A DNA stretch of 19,048 nucleotides, from contig CALDPN010000047.1 in NCBI GenBank assembly GCA_937911235.1, forward strand, positions 1 to 19,048, written 5' to 3'. Position 1 is the first letter of the stretch. Each line of letters opens with the position of its first letter. Positions 8,069 to 14,249 of the stretch are shown piece by piece. The DNA is from an uncultured Bacteroidales bacterium (GTDB lineage: Bacteria; Bacteroidota; Bacteroidia; Bacteroidales; Paludibacteraceae). A program made the position numbers and the translations under genes. The notes below the pieces were generated by a model. The model was not told the origin of the DNA and searched no databases. It was given only the letters and a program-made list of their open reading frames with translations.

Positions 8069-8115
8069 AAAGATAGTAAAAAATTGTTTTTATTAAATTA
8101 AAAATTACTATCTTT
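8069..8115. repeat. 11-bp inverted repeat flanking the yceD promoter
   Basis: AAAGATAGTAA at 8069-8079 is a perfect reverse complement of TTACTATCTTT at 8105-8115, with a 25-base AT-only spacer apart from one G. The right arm overlaps the -7 box at 8109-8116. It could be an operator or a weak terminator hairpin after the histidine kinase gene, whose stop is only two bases upstream. The low GC content makes an efficient terminator unlikely. Confidence 0.45.
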
Positions 8116-8116
8116 G
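8084..8116 (+). promoter_or_regulatory. promoter of the yceD-rpmF operon
   Basis: TATCTTTG at 8109-8116 matches the Bacteroidota -7 consensus exactly. A TTG at 8084-8086 lies 22 bases upstream, slightly longer than the usual 19-21. The start codon of the downstream gene is 20 bases after the -7 box. Confidence 0.65.
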
Positions 8117-8135
8117 TGCTCAATTTTGTAAAGAT

Positions 8136-8654
8136 ATGAGTCTAGAAGGCAAATTTATAATTCCATTAAAGGACCTAGAAGAGCATCTAGTGGATTATGA
8201 ATATCATTTAGACGAGGAGTTCTTTAAAAGTATTGACCAAGAAGAAATCATCTCTGGAGACCTTGATGCCTATGTTTCTGTGAAGAAAACAGTTGATGCA
8301 TTTGAGATTGATATAGAGATAGATGGTGAAATAGTGGTTACATGCCAAAGATGTTTAGATGAATTAACTTTACCTATTTACACTGAAGAACATTTAGTTG
8401 TAAGATTTGGTGAAGATAAGACAGCTGAAACAGACGAGTTAGTAATAATACCAGAATGTGAGGGTGTTATTGATATGGCATGGTACTTATATGAGTTTAT
8501 TGGTCTAAATATTCCAATTCAACCAGTTCACGAAGAAGGTGAATGTAATGAACAAATGGAAGAACTTTTAGAGAAATATTCTCCAAATAGAGAAAAAGAA
8601 GAAATAGATCCTAGATGGGAAGACTTAAAAAAACTGATAAATAATAATAACTAA
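8136..8654 (+). CDS. YceD family protein (DUF177)
   Basis: This small cytoplasmic protein belongs to the DUF177/YceD family, which is encoded directly before rpmF in most bacteria. In plants and E. coli, members have been linked to 23S rRNA maturation; I infer a similar role here from family and context. The 172-residue sequence has the conserved Cys-x-x-Cys element VTCQRCLDEL (Cys70, Cys73) and the C-terminal DPRWEDLKKL motif. The protein is strongly acidic in the middle, which is typical. The ATG at 8136 has the context AAAGATATG. The stop is 13 bases before rpmF. Confidence 0.93.
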   Translation: MSLEGKFIIPLKDLEEHLVDYEYHLDEEFFKSIDQEEIISGDLDAYVSVKKTVDAFEIDIEIDGEIVVTCQRCLDELTLPIYTEEHLVVRFGEDKTAETDELVIIPECEGVIDMAWYLYEFIGLNIPIQPVHEEGECNEQMEELLEKYSPNREKEEIDPRWEDLKKLINNNN

Positions 8655-8667
8655 AATATAAAAAGAG

Positions 8668-8853
8668 ATGGCACATCCTAAACGAAGACAATCAAAAACT
8701 AGAACAGCTAAACGTAGAACTCACGACGTAGCTGTAGCTCCTACATTGGTAGCTTGCTCTAACTGTGGTGCATTAAACATCGCTCACACAGTATGTTGCG
8801 AATGTGGTTATTACAGAGGTAAATTAGCAGCTGAACAAACAGCAAACGCTTAA
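8668..8853 (+). CDS. rpmF: 50S ribosomal protein L32
   Basis: L32 is a small zinc-ribbon protein of the large subunit. At 61 residues it has the normal length. It starts with the basic segment MAHPKRRQSKTRTAKRRTHD and carries a C-x2-C ... C-x2-C zinc ribbon (CSNCGALNIAHTVCCECGYYRG split across residues 30-51). All four cysteines are kept, so this is the zinc-binding form. In many Bacteroidota rpmF is followed by fabH and GTPase genes. Here the operon instead ends at a strong terminator and an unrelated trp unit follows. Confidence 0.97.
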   Translation: MAHPKRRQSKTRTAKRRTHDVAVAPTLVACSNCGALNIAHTVCCECGYYRGKLAAEQTANA

Positions 8854-8868
8854 GATACTTGATGATTT

Positions 8869-8908
8869 AAAAATAAAGTTCCAAGTTGTTGGAACTTTAT
8901 TTTTTTTT
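8869..8908 (+). terminator. Rho-independent terminator after rpmF
   Basis: AAATAAAGTTCCAA (8871-8884) pairs perfectly with TTGGAACTTTATTT (8889-8902) around a GTTG loop. The A residues at 8869-8870 extend the stem against the T tract that runs to 8908. It is a strong canonical terminator for the yceD-rpmF operon, and its right arm contains the -33 element of the next promoter. Confidence 0.93.
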
Positions 8909-8919
8909 ATATACCTTTG
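8889..8919 (+). promoter_or_regulatory. promoter of the trpL-trpB unit
   Basis: TTG at 8889-8891 and TACCTTTG at 8912-8919 are separated by exactly 20 bases and match the Bacteroidota -33 and -7 elements. The -33 lies inside the right arm of the rpmF terminator. Transcription should start near 8923-8926, only a few bases before the first leader-peptide ATG at 8928. Confidence 0.8.
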
Positions 8920-8927
8920 CCTACGTT

Positions 8928-8975
8928 ATGAAAAACATGGTTAGAAATATGCAATGGTGGTGGCGCCTTAATTAA
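8928..8975 (+). CDS. trpL: tryptophan leader peptide with three consecutive Trp codons
   Basis: A 15-codon open frame encodes MKNMVRNMQWWWRLN and stops with TAA at 8973-8975. Three consecutive TGG codons occupy 8955-8963. Trp is the rarest amino acid, so a triple run in a tiny frame between a promoter and a tryptophan synthase gene is strong evidence for an attenuation leader. The start could be ATG 8928, 8937 or 8949, all in frame; the A-rich stretch 8931-8936 could favour 8937. The -7 box ends at 8919, so the first ATG would be nearly leaderless. Stalling at the Trp codons would leave the antiterminator segment from 8980 free, whereas a ribosome at the stop codon would cover its 5' part. 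Confidence 0.88.
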   Translation: MKNMVRNMQWWWRLN

Positions 8976-8979
8976 TTTA

Positions 8980-9040
8980 GGGTGGATGCTTCTTATTGTA
9001 TAGTGATATATAACCGTAGGAACTCCACCTACGGTTTTTT
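8980..9040 (+). promoter_or_regulatory. trp attenuator: antiterminator and terminator hairpins
   Basis: Two mutually exclusive RNA structures can be drawn. In the terminator, AACCGTAGG (9012-9020) pairs with CCTACGGTT (9028-9036) over a seven-base loop, followed by T residues to 9040. In the antiterminator, GGTGGA (8981-8986) pairs with TCCACC (9024-9029), G8988 pairs with C9023, and TTCTTAT (8990-8996) pairs with GTAGGAA (9016-9022). This gives about 14 pairs, including two G-U pairs, with single-base bulges at 8987 and 8989. It sequesters most of the left arm and part of the right arm of the terminator. The terminator lies 51 bases before trpB. I saw no convincing 1:2 pause hairpin. Confidence 0.85.
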
Positions 9041-9091
9041 GGTATTTTAACCTATGGAATTTAAAGTAGTAAAACAATAAAATCAGTAAAT

Positions 9092-10456
9092 ATGAAAACG
9101 ACAAAAAAAATCGTATTGCCAGAAAACGAGATGCCAACATCTTGGTATAATATTGTGGCAGATATGAAAACTAAACCAATGCCTTATCTAAATCCTAAGA
9201 CTAAGGAAATTCTTACTGAGGCAGACTTGGAACCTATCTTCGCTAAAGAGTTAATTAAACAAGAATTCTCTACTGAGCGTTGGATAGAAATTCCAGACGA
9301 AGTGCGCGATTTGTATCGTATCTATCGTCCTACTCCGCTAGTAAGAGCTTCTGGTTTGGAAAAGGCACTAGATACTCCTGCTAAGATTTATTTCAAAAAT
9401 GAGAGTGTGTCTCCAGTGGGTTCACACAAACTAAACTCTGCTATTCCACAAGCTTATTTCAATAAGATTGAAGGTATTAAACACCTAACTACTGAAACTG
9501 GTGCTGGTCAATGGGGTAGTTCGCTAAGTATTGCTTGTAAACACTTTGGTCTAGACCTTAGAGTGTTTATGGTGAAATGTAGCTATGAGCAAAAACCATA
9601 TCGTAAGGCTGTGATGAACACATACGGTGCAAAGGTGTATGCTTCTCCTAGTGATGTGACTGCAATTGGTAGAAAAATGCGTGAACAATTCCCTGGCACT
9701 TCTGGTAGCTTAGGTATGGCTATTTCTGAGGCTGTGGAAGAAGCTCTTAAAGATAAGGATACTCACTATAGCTTGGGTAGTGTGCTACATCATGTGGCTA
9801 TTCACCAATCTATTTCTGGTCTTGAAACTGAAAAACAAATGGAGATTGCAGGTGACTATCCAGACATGGTGATTGCTTGCTTTGGTGGTGGTTCAAACTT
9901 CTGTGGTATTACTTTCCCATTCCTACGTCATAAACTAACAGATGGCAAGGATATTAGACTAATTGCTGCAGAACCTGCTTCTTGTCCTAAACTTACTCGT
10001 GGTCAGTTTAGCTACGACTTTGGCGATACAGAAGGTTATACTCCACTTATTCCTATGTACACTTTGGGTCATGAGTTCCAACCTGCTAGCATTCACGCTG
10101 GTGGTTTAAGATATCACGGTGCTGGTAATGTGGTGAGCCAACTTAAGAAAGATGGTTACATTGAGGCTCAAGATGTGCACCAAGATGAAACATTTAAAGC
10201 TGGTATCTTATTTGCACAAGCAGAAGGTATTATTCCTGCTCCAGAGTCTACTCATGCTATTGCAGTGGCTATTCGCGAAGCGTTGAAGGCAAAAGAAAGC
10301 GGTGAAGAAAAAGTTATTCTATTCCAACTTTCTGGTCACGGACTTATCGATATGATGTCTTATGAGAAATATCTGCACGGAGGTTTAACAAACTATGAAG
10401 TGCCTCAAGATTTGATAGACGATAGCATCGCTAAAATACAGAACTTACAACCTTAA
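9092..10456 (+). CDS. trpB: tryptophan synthase beta chain, TrpB2 type
   Basis: This is a PLP enzyme that condenses indole with L-serine to give L-tryptophan. At 454 residues it is longer than classical TrpB (about 400) and fits the TrpB2 subfamily. The PLP lysine is Lys113 in SPVGSHKLNSA, where TrpB1 has HTGAHKIN. The catalytic glutamate is Glu135 in TETGAGQWG. The phosphate-binding loop is GGGSNF (about 265-270), and the C-terminal site is LSGHG in place of SGRGDKD. The key residues are present. No trpA or other trp gene is adjacent. TrpB2 enzymes often work without stable TrpA contact, for example in indole salvage or with a distant TrpA. The gene is preceded by a trp attenuator and ends tail to tail with the OstA-like gene, sharing the TTAA at 10453-10456. 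Confidence 0.95.
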   Translation: MKTTKKIVLPENEMPTSWYNIVADMKTKPMPYLNPKTKEILTEADLEPIFAKELIKQEFSTERWIEIPDEVRDLYRIYRPTPLVRASGLEKALDTPAKIYFKNESVSPVGSHKLNSAIPQAYFNKIEGIKHLTTETGAGQWGSSLSIACKHFGLDLRVFMVKCSYEQKPYRKAVMNTYGAKVYASPSDVTAIGRKMREQFPGTSGSLGMAISEAVEEALKDKDTHYSLGSVLHHVAIHQSISGLETEKQMEIAGDYPDMVIACFGGGSNFCGITFPFLRHKLTDGKDIRLIAAEPASCPKLTRGQFSYDFGDTEGYTPLIPMYTLGHEFQPASIHAGGLRYHGAGNVVSQLKKDGYIEAQDVHQDETFKAGILFAQAEGIIPAPESTHAIAVAIREALKAKESGEEKVILFQLSGHGLIDMMSYEKYLHGGLTNYEVPQDLIDDSIAKIQNLQP

Positions 10457-12054
10457 TATTCTGTACGTCTTCTCTTAGAAGTCTTAGAAGTGGTGAGAGC
10501 CTCTTCTAAGGCTTTTTTGTTTTTAATATTGTAGATATCGTTTTTGTCTAGTGGACGCATATATTCGTAGTCGGCGTAGCCGCCAAGGCGAGTAATGCTT
10601 GTTTGCTCTTTTTTGTCTGGAGTGTACATGATGCCATTTGAGGCTGGTGTCATTACAATCTTTTTGATTTGGTTTTTATCGCCAAAATATAGGTAAAGTT
10701 CACTACTTTCTGCTTTGTTTATTCCTACATATTCTTTGGGAGCATCTACTTGGGTGCTGTCTCTGTCTTCTTCTACAAAATATACAGAGAGTGCATTGCC
10801 ACTAACATCTGCTTTGTATAGTTTGCCATCGTTAAGGTATGCTGTAATATGTTTGCCTGATACCTGATTTATGGCTAGAGTGTCTTCTTTTGAGTATATA
10901 AATGCGCTGCCTATGACTTCTACTCTATCTATGGTTTCTTTCTTTGTATAGAACTTAATGGATTCACCTGTTATTTGGTTATTTTCATTCCATAAAATAG
11001 GAGCACCAAACATTTGAGCTATAGAGTCTTTTGAGTTATAATATAGTGAGTCGCATAGAGATTGGAAGTCTATGTGCCAAGATTGTACGTTGTAATATGC
11101 TTTTAGTTTGGTGTTGTCGTCTTCTGAGGCGTCGTAGAATATGGTATCAGATGTAATGAACATACTATCTGCATCAGAGAAGTCTATTACTGTGGCTTTT
11201 TTTGTCATAAAACCTTTGTTGGTTTTCTCGTTGTATATGCCATAATTGCCAATTAGTAATAATGCTTCTGATGAGTCGCGTAGGGCTACATTCTTAAAAC
11301 CTTCTGCTTCGCCTGTTTTTTGATTGTAGTAAAGAGTGTCTGCAGATAGTCTGCGTCCTTCTAGGTCTCTTAAATGAGAATTGTCTATAAGTTTGGCATT
11401 GTCTTTTATAGTGTTGTACCAACCATATTCAGAGTAGATACGTGTGCTGTCTTGCACAATGTCTGATGGGCCTAAAATGTAGGCTATTTTATCTACGGTT
11501 TGATATTTAAGTGTGTCTGAGAAAAGGTCGAAGTCTTTGTTGTTTAATACTACGTTGTTTTGGAATATAGCAATATCTAGGTCTGGGTAGTATTTCCCAT
11601 TTGTTGAGGTTAAAACATTTGTAGAGTCAACAAGTTTACCTCCTTTGAAGTAGTATCCGATATTTGCTTTTCTGTCGTAGTTTAGTGAGTCTGTATATAA
11701 TGTAAGTTCTTTGTTTTCCATTCTTACATTGTGTCTTAGACGCGCCATTTTGCTGTCGCCATTGTAGAATAGGTGGTCTGCATATACAGTAAGGCTATCG
11801 CCTTGAATCATCTTTATATTGCCGTGTGCGCTAATGTTGTTTGATTTGTTGTAGAAATATGCCTTGTCGCAATACATTAGAGCTTCGTCGTGTCTAAACA
11901 CTACGTTTCCATTTAAGATTTGGCAGTCTGGGTATTTTTCTTCGTCGAAGTCTAGGGTTTCTGAGTGTTCTAGGTAGATAAGAGTTTTCCCGGCAAATGA
12001 GAACATTAGCGATGCAAGGATAAATGTAAGTAATATGTATGTTTTTTTTAGCAT
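10453..12054 (-). CDS. OstA/LptA-like envelope protein
   Basis: This is a predicted periplasmic or outer-membrane-associated protein of the OstA family (OstA-like N-terminal domain, LptA/LptD fold), expected to take part in lipopolysaccharide transport. The 533-residue product starts with a signal peptide (MLKKTYILLTFILASLMFSF, cleavage near 21). It then shows many short beta-strand repeats typical of the jellyroll fold, such as LNGNVVFRHDEALMYCDKAY, ISAHGNIKMIQGDSLTVYAD and LSADTLYYNQKTGEAEG. The C-terminal tail is basic (SKTSKRRRTEY). It lacks the large LptD barrel. The start ATG at 12054 is one base after the surA stop, in the arrangement TAA-T-ATG. It is the last gene of the guaB operon and its stop overlaps that of trpB. 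Confidence 0.88.
   Translation of the reverse strand: MLKKTYILLTFILASLMFSFAGKTLIYLEHSETLDFDEEKYPDCQILNGNVVFRHDEALMYCDKAYFYNKSNNISAHGNIKMIQGDSLTVYADHLFYNGDSKMARLRHNVRMENKELTLYTDSLNYDRKANIGYYFKGGKLVDSTNVLTSTNGKYYPDLDIAIFQNNVVLNNKDFDLFSDTLKYQTVDKIAYILGPSDIVQDSTRIYSEYGWYNTIKDNAKLIDNSHLRDLEGRRLSADTLYYNQKTGEAEGFKNVALRDSSEALLLIGNYGIYNEKTNKGFMTKKATVIDFSDADSMFITSDTIFYDASEDDNTKLKAYYNVQSWHIDFQSLCDSLYYNSKDSIAQMFGAPILWNENNQITGESIKFYTKKETIDRVEVIGSAFIYSKEDTLAINQVSGKHITAYLNDGKLYKADVSGNALSVYFVEEDRDSTQVDAPKEYVGINKAESSELYLYFGDKNQIKKIVMTPASNGIMYTPDKKEQTSITRLGGYADYEYMRPLDKNDIYNIKNKKALEEALTTSKTSKRRRTEY
10498..10524 (+). terminator. probable trpB terminator inside the OstA gene
   Basis: On the plus strand AGCCT (10498-10502) pairs with AGGCT (10509-10513) over a six-base loop, and the stem can extend by three more pairs with G-U. 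It is followed by TTTTTTGTTTTT. It lies 42 bases past the trpB stop, inside the 3' end of the convergent OstA gene. The stem is short, so this is moderate evidence. Confidence 0.55.
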
Positions 12055-12055
12055 A

Positions 12056-13399
12056 TTATTTTATCCAACCAGGGTAATGGAATTTGCAGTTTTTGTATTC
12101 TGGAGAAATTAGAATAAATGTTTCTTGTTGTTTTTCTTTAATCCAGTTTTCGATAAGTTCTTGGTTTTTATATGCTGTAACCAAGTCTTTTAGTTCTTGG
12201 AAGTCGTCTTGTGGATTGGCTTTGTGTGCTTTTATTCTAGATTTTAGACGAACAATGCATACCATCTCCTTGCCAGTTTCATTTTTGTATGAAAATGGTG
12301 AAGAAATTTCTCCTTCTTTCATAGTGTAAATTACTTTAGCTATTTCTGAAGGTAGGTCTTGAAGTTGGAATTTGGTGGTTCCGTTTTGTGGGTTTATCAT
12401 TAAACCGTCATTTTGTCTTGACTTTTCGTCTTCTGAGAAGTTTTTAGCAGCCTCGCCAAATGTGGTTTCTCCTTTACGTATAGTAGTGGCAATGCTATCT
12501 AACTTAAGAGATGCTTCTTGTTTTTCTTTTAAACCAATTTTTGGAATAAGAAGAATATGACGACAGTTTACTTGGTCGTTTTTTCTTTCTATAAGTTGGA
12601 TGATGTGATAGCCAAATTCAGTTTTAACTATACGCGAAACTTTGCTTGGATCGTATAGAGAGAATGCCATATTGGCAAATTCTGGTACTAGTTTGCCTTT
12701 TGTCATAAAACCAAGTTCGCCACCTTGTAGGGCAGAGCCTCTATCTTCTGAGTAAAGGATAGCTAGGGTAGAGAATTGGTATGTGCCAGATTCGATTTTT
12801 TCTCTAAAGTCGCGAAGCTGGCTTTTAATTCTTTCTTCTTCGGCTGAGGTAACTTCAGGGAATAAGCCTATAACTTGTACTTCTACTTTTTCTGGGAGGT
12901 TTGGAATGCTGTCTTTTGGCATTTTATCGTAGAAGCGCTTAACGTCTTGTGGAGAAATTCTTACGCCAGATACTATATGCTGTTGCATTTGTTGCATAAG
13001 CAGTTGATCTCTAACGTTGTTTGCCATTTCTTCTTTAATCTTACTCATAGGTTTGTTGAAATATTCTTCCAACTTTTCTTTTGAACCTATTTGACTTACG
13101 AAATAGCGAATGCGTGAATCTACTTGTTGGTCTACAGTAGCGTCACTTACACTTAAACTATCTAGTTTTGCACCAGCAATAAATAGTTTTTGTAGTGCTA
13201 TTTGCTCTGGAATGGTGCAGTATGGGTCTCCTTCTATAGGTGTTTTTTCGTATTTCCTACGTTGGATTTCATTTTCTATGTCTGAATATAGAATAGGCTC
13301 GTCACCAACCACCCAAATCACTTGGTCGATAACTTTGTAGTTTTGACCAAAAGTAAGGGCGCTAGAGAGTATAAAAAGTATAGTAAGGAGTTTGCGCAT
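12056..13399 (-). CDS. surA: SurA-like periplasmic peptidyl-prolyl isomerase
   Basis: This is a periplasmic chaperone and parvulin-type prolyl isomerase that escorts unfolded outer-membrane proteins. I start at ATG 13399, giving 447 residues with a signal peptide MRKLLTILFILSSALTFGQ. The frame is open further upstream to 13435, but those codons lie inside the preceding gene, and the TAA-T-ATG junction at 13403-13397 matches the one before the OstA gene. A SurA-type N-domain (about residues 20-155) is followed by two parvulin-like repeats. The first lacks the usual HIL motif (VQVIGLFP) but keeps GGELGFMTKGKLVPEF and FGYHIIQL. The second keeps CRHILLIPK but has lost the GG-LG-W segment. The overall architecture matches E. 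coli SurA. It overlaps no neighbour with this start. Confidence 0.9.
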   Translation of the reverse strand: MRKLLTILFILSSALTFGQNYKVIDQVIWVVGDEPILYSDIENEIQRRKYEKTPIEGDPYCTIPEQIALQKLFIAGAKLDSLSVSDATVDQQVDSRIRYFVSQIGSKEKLEEYFNKPMSKIKEEMANNVRDQLLMQQMQQHIVSGVRISPQDVKRFYDKMPKDSIPNLPEKVEVQVIGLFPEVTSAEEERIKSQLRDFREKIESGTYQFSTLAILYSEDRGSALQGGELGFMTKGKLVPEFANMAFSLYDPSKVSRIVKTEFGYHIIQLIERKNDQVNCRHILLIPKIGLKEKQEASLKLDSIATTIRKGETTFGEAAKNFSEDEKSRQNDGLMINPQNGTTKFQLQDLPSEIAKVIYTMKEGEISSPFSYKNETGKEMVCIVRLKSRIKAHKANPQDDFQELKDLVTAYKNQELIENWIKEKQQETFILISPEYKNCKFHYPGWIK

Positions 13400-13400
13400 A

Positions 13401-14249
13401 TTATTCTTCATTTTCATAGAAATGGACGATACCATTTTCTATGGCTTCGTTATATAGTTCTTGCCTAAAGTCTGTGATGAACTGTATTTTTTCTCTGTTT
13501 AATAATATATTGTAAAGTTCATCTTTTATAAGTTCGTATGGAGATGGTTCTCCTGCTTTGCATAGTCCTATTACTTTTAGGTAATAGCTATTTTCTTCTG
13601 ATTGTTGTACAATAGTACCTCTGCTTAGGATTGGGTCTGTAGATTCTATCTTGTTTGGAAGATATTCTATTATTTTTGAGTATTCTGCCCAGTTGTCTAT
13701 GAAAAATTCATATTTAAGTGCATTGCCAGTACAATAGCGCATAATAGACTCTAGATTTTCGTCGTTTATATCAGATAGTAGTCTAGAAAGCGAGTCTTGA
13801 GCTTGGGCTGAGTTGTGTACTTGTATAAAAATACCTTTGATAAGAGGATTCTTAATTAAAAATGATTCTTTTTTCTTTTCGTATAATGATACAAGTGAGT
13901 CTTCTGGTATTTGTTGTAGTTTTTCTAGTATAAGTTGTTGTTGGTATTTATTGATGATTAACTCATGTTTGTAGATTTCTGTAAGTTTGTCTATCTCTTT
14001 TGAGTTGCCAACATTTTCTTTTGCTTTCTTATACATTAAGTTGCTAATTATCCACTGTTTTTTGTAGCTGTCTGCATATTTTGCACTATCGGCCACGCTA
14101 AGATCTCTAGGGATAACTTGTTCTATTTCATCAAGATAAAGAAAATTTCCGTCCATCTCTAGCACTGCATTGCGAGTTAAGTCTCTTTGTATTTGTTGAC
14201 AAGAGACTAGTGTGCAAAGTGCTAATATGAAGAAAATTGCCTTTTTCAT
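13401..14249 (-). CDS. SurA-related lipoprotein lacking a clear parvulin domain
   Basis: This is a 282-residue predicted lipoprotein. A lipoprotein signal is visible (MKKAIFFILALCTLVSCQQ) with the lipobox LVSC and the acylated Cys at about residue 17. The rest is mainly helical and resembles the N- and C-terminal helical parts of SurA/PpiD-type chaperones. I cannot see the parvulin motifs (HIL, GG-LG, GYHII). Databases commonly label such Bacteroidota proteins as peptidyl-prolyl isomerases by neighbourhood. I infer a chaperone role for outer-membrane protein assembly rather than isomerase activity. Its ATG overlaps the stop of the upstream parvulin gene (ATGA), and it ends one base before surA, so all three are translationally coupled. 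Confidence 0.75.
   Translation of the reverse strand: MKKAIFFILALCTLVSCQQIQRDLTRNAVLEMDGNFLYLDEIEQVIPRDLSVADSAKYADSYKKQWIISNLMYKKAKENVGNSKEIDKLTEIYKHELIINKYQQQLILEKLQQIPEDSLVSLYEKKKESFLIKNPLIKGIFIQVHNSAQAQDSLSRLLSDINDENLESIMRYCTGNALKYEFFIDNWAEYSKIIEYLPNKIESTDPILSRGTIVQQSEENSYYLKVIGLCKAGEPSPYELIKDELYNILLNREKIQFITDFRQELYNEAIENGIVHFYENEE

Noticed and set aside
8928..9091. A T-box or riboswitch before trpB.
   Set aside because: I see no T-box TGGN-type antiterminator bulge, no specifier stem and no known riboswitch fold. The Trp-rich frame plus paired hairpins explain the region better.
8907..9140. A 77-codon minus-strand frame over the trp leader.
   Set aside because: It runs antisense through the attenuator and the start of trpB, has no promoter or recognisable motif, and the plus-strand leader explains the region.
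10380..10452. A terminator for the minus-strand OstA operon inside the end of trpB.
   Set aside because: Only a three-base-loop dyad around GCGAT/ATCG is present, without a T tract, so there is no real support.
13400..13435. The longer N-terminus for the SurA-like protein (starts at 13435, 13417 or 13411).
   Set aside because: It would overlap the upstream lipoprotein gene by up to 35 bases and bury the signal peptide behind a charged stretch; ATG 13399 gives a clean signal peptide and a one-base gap.
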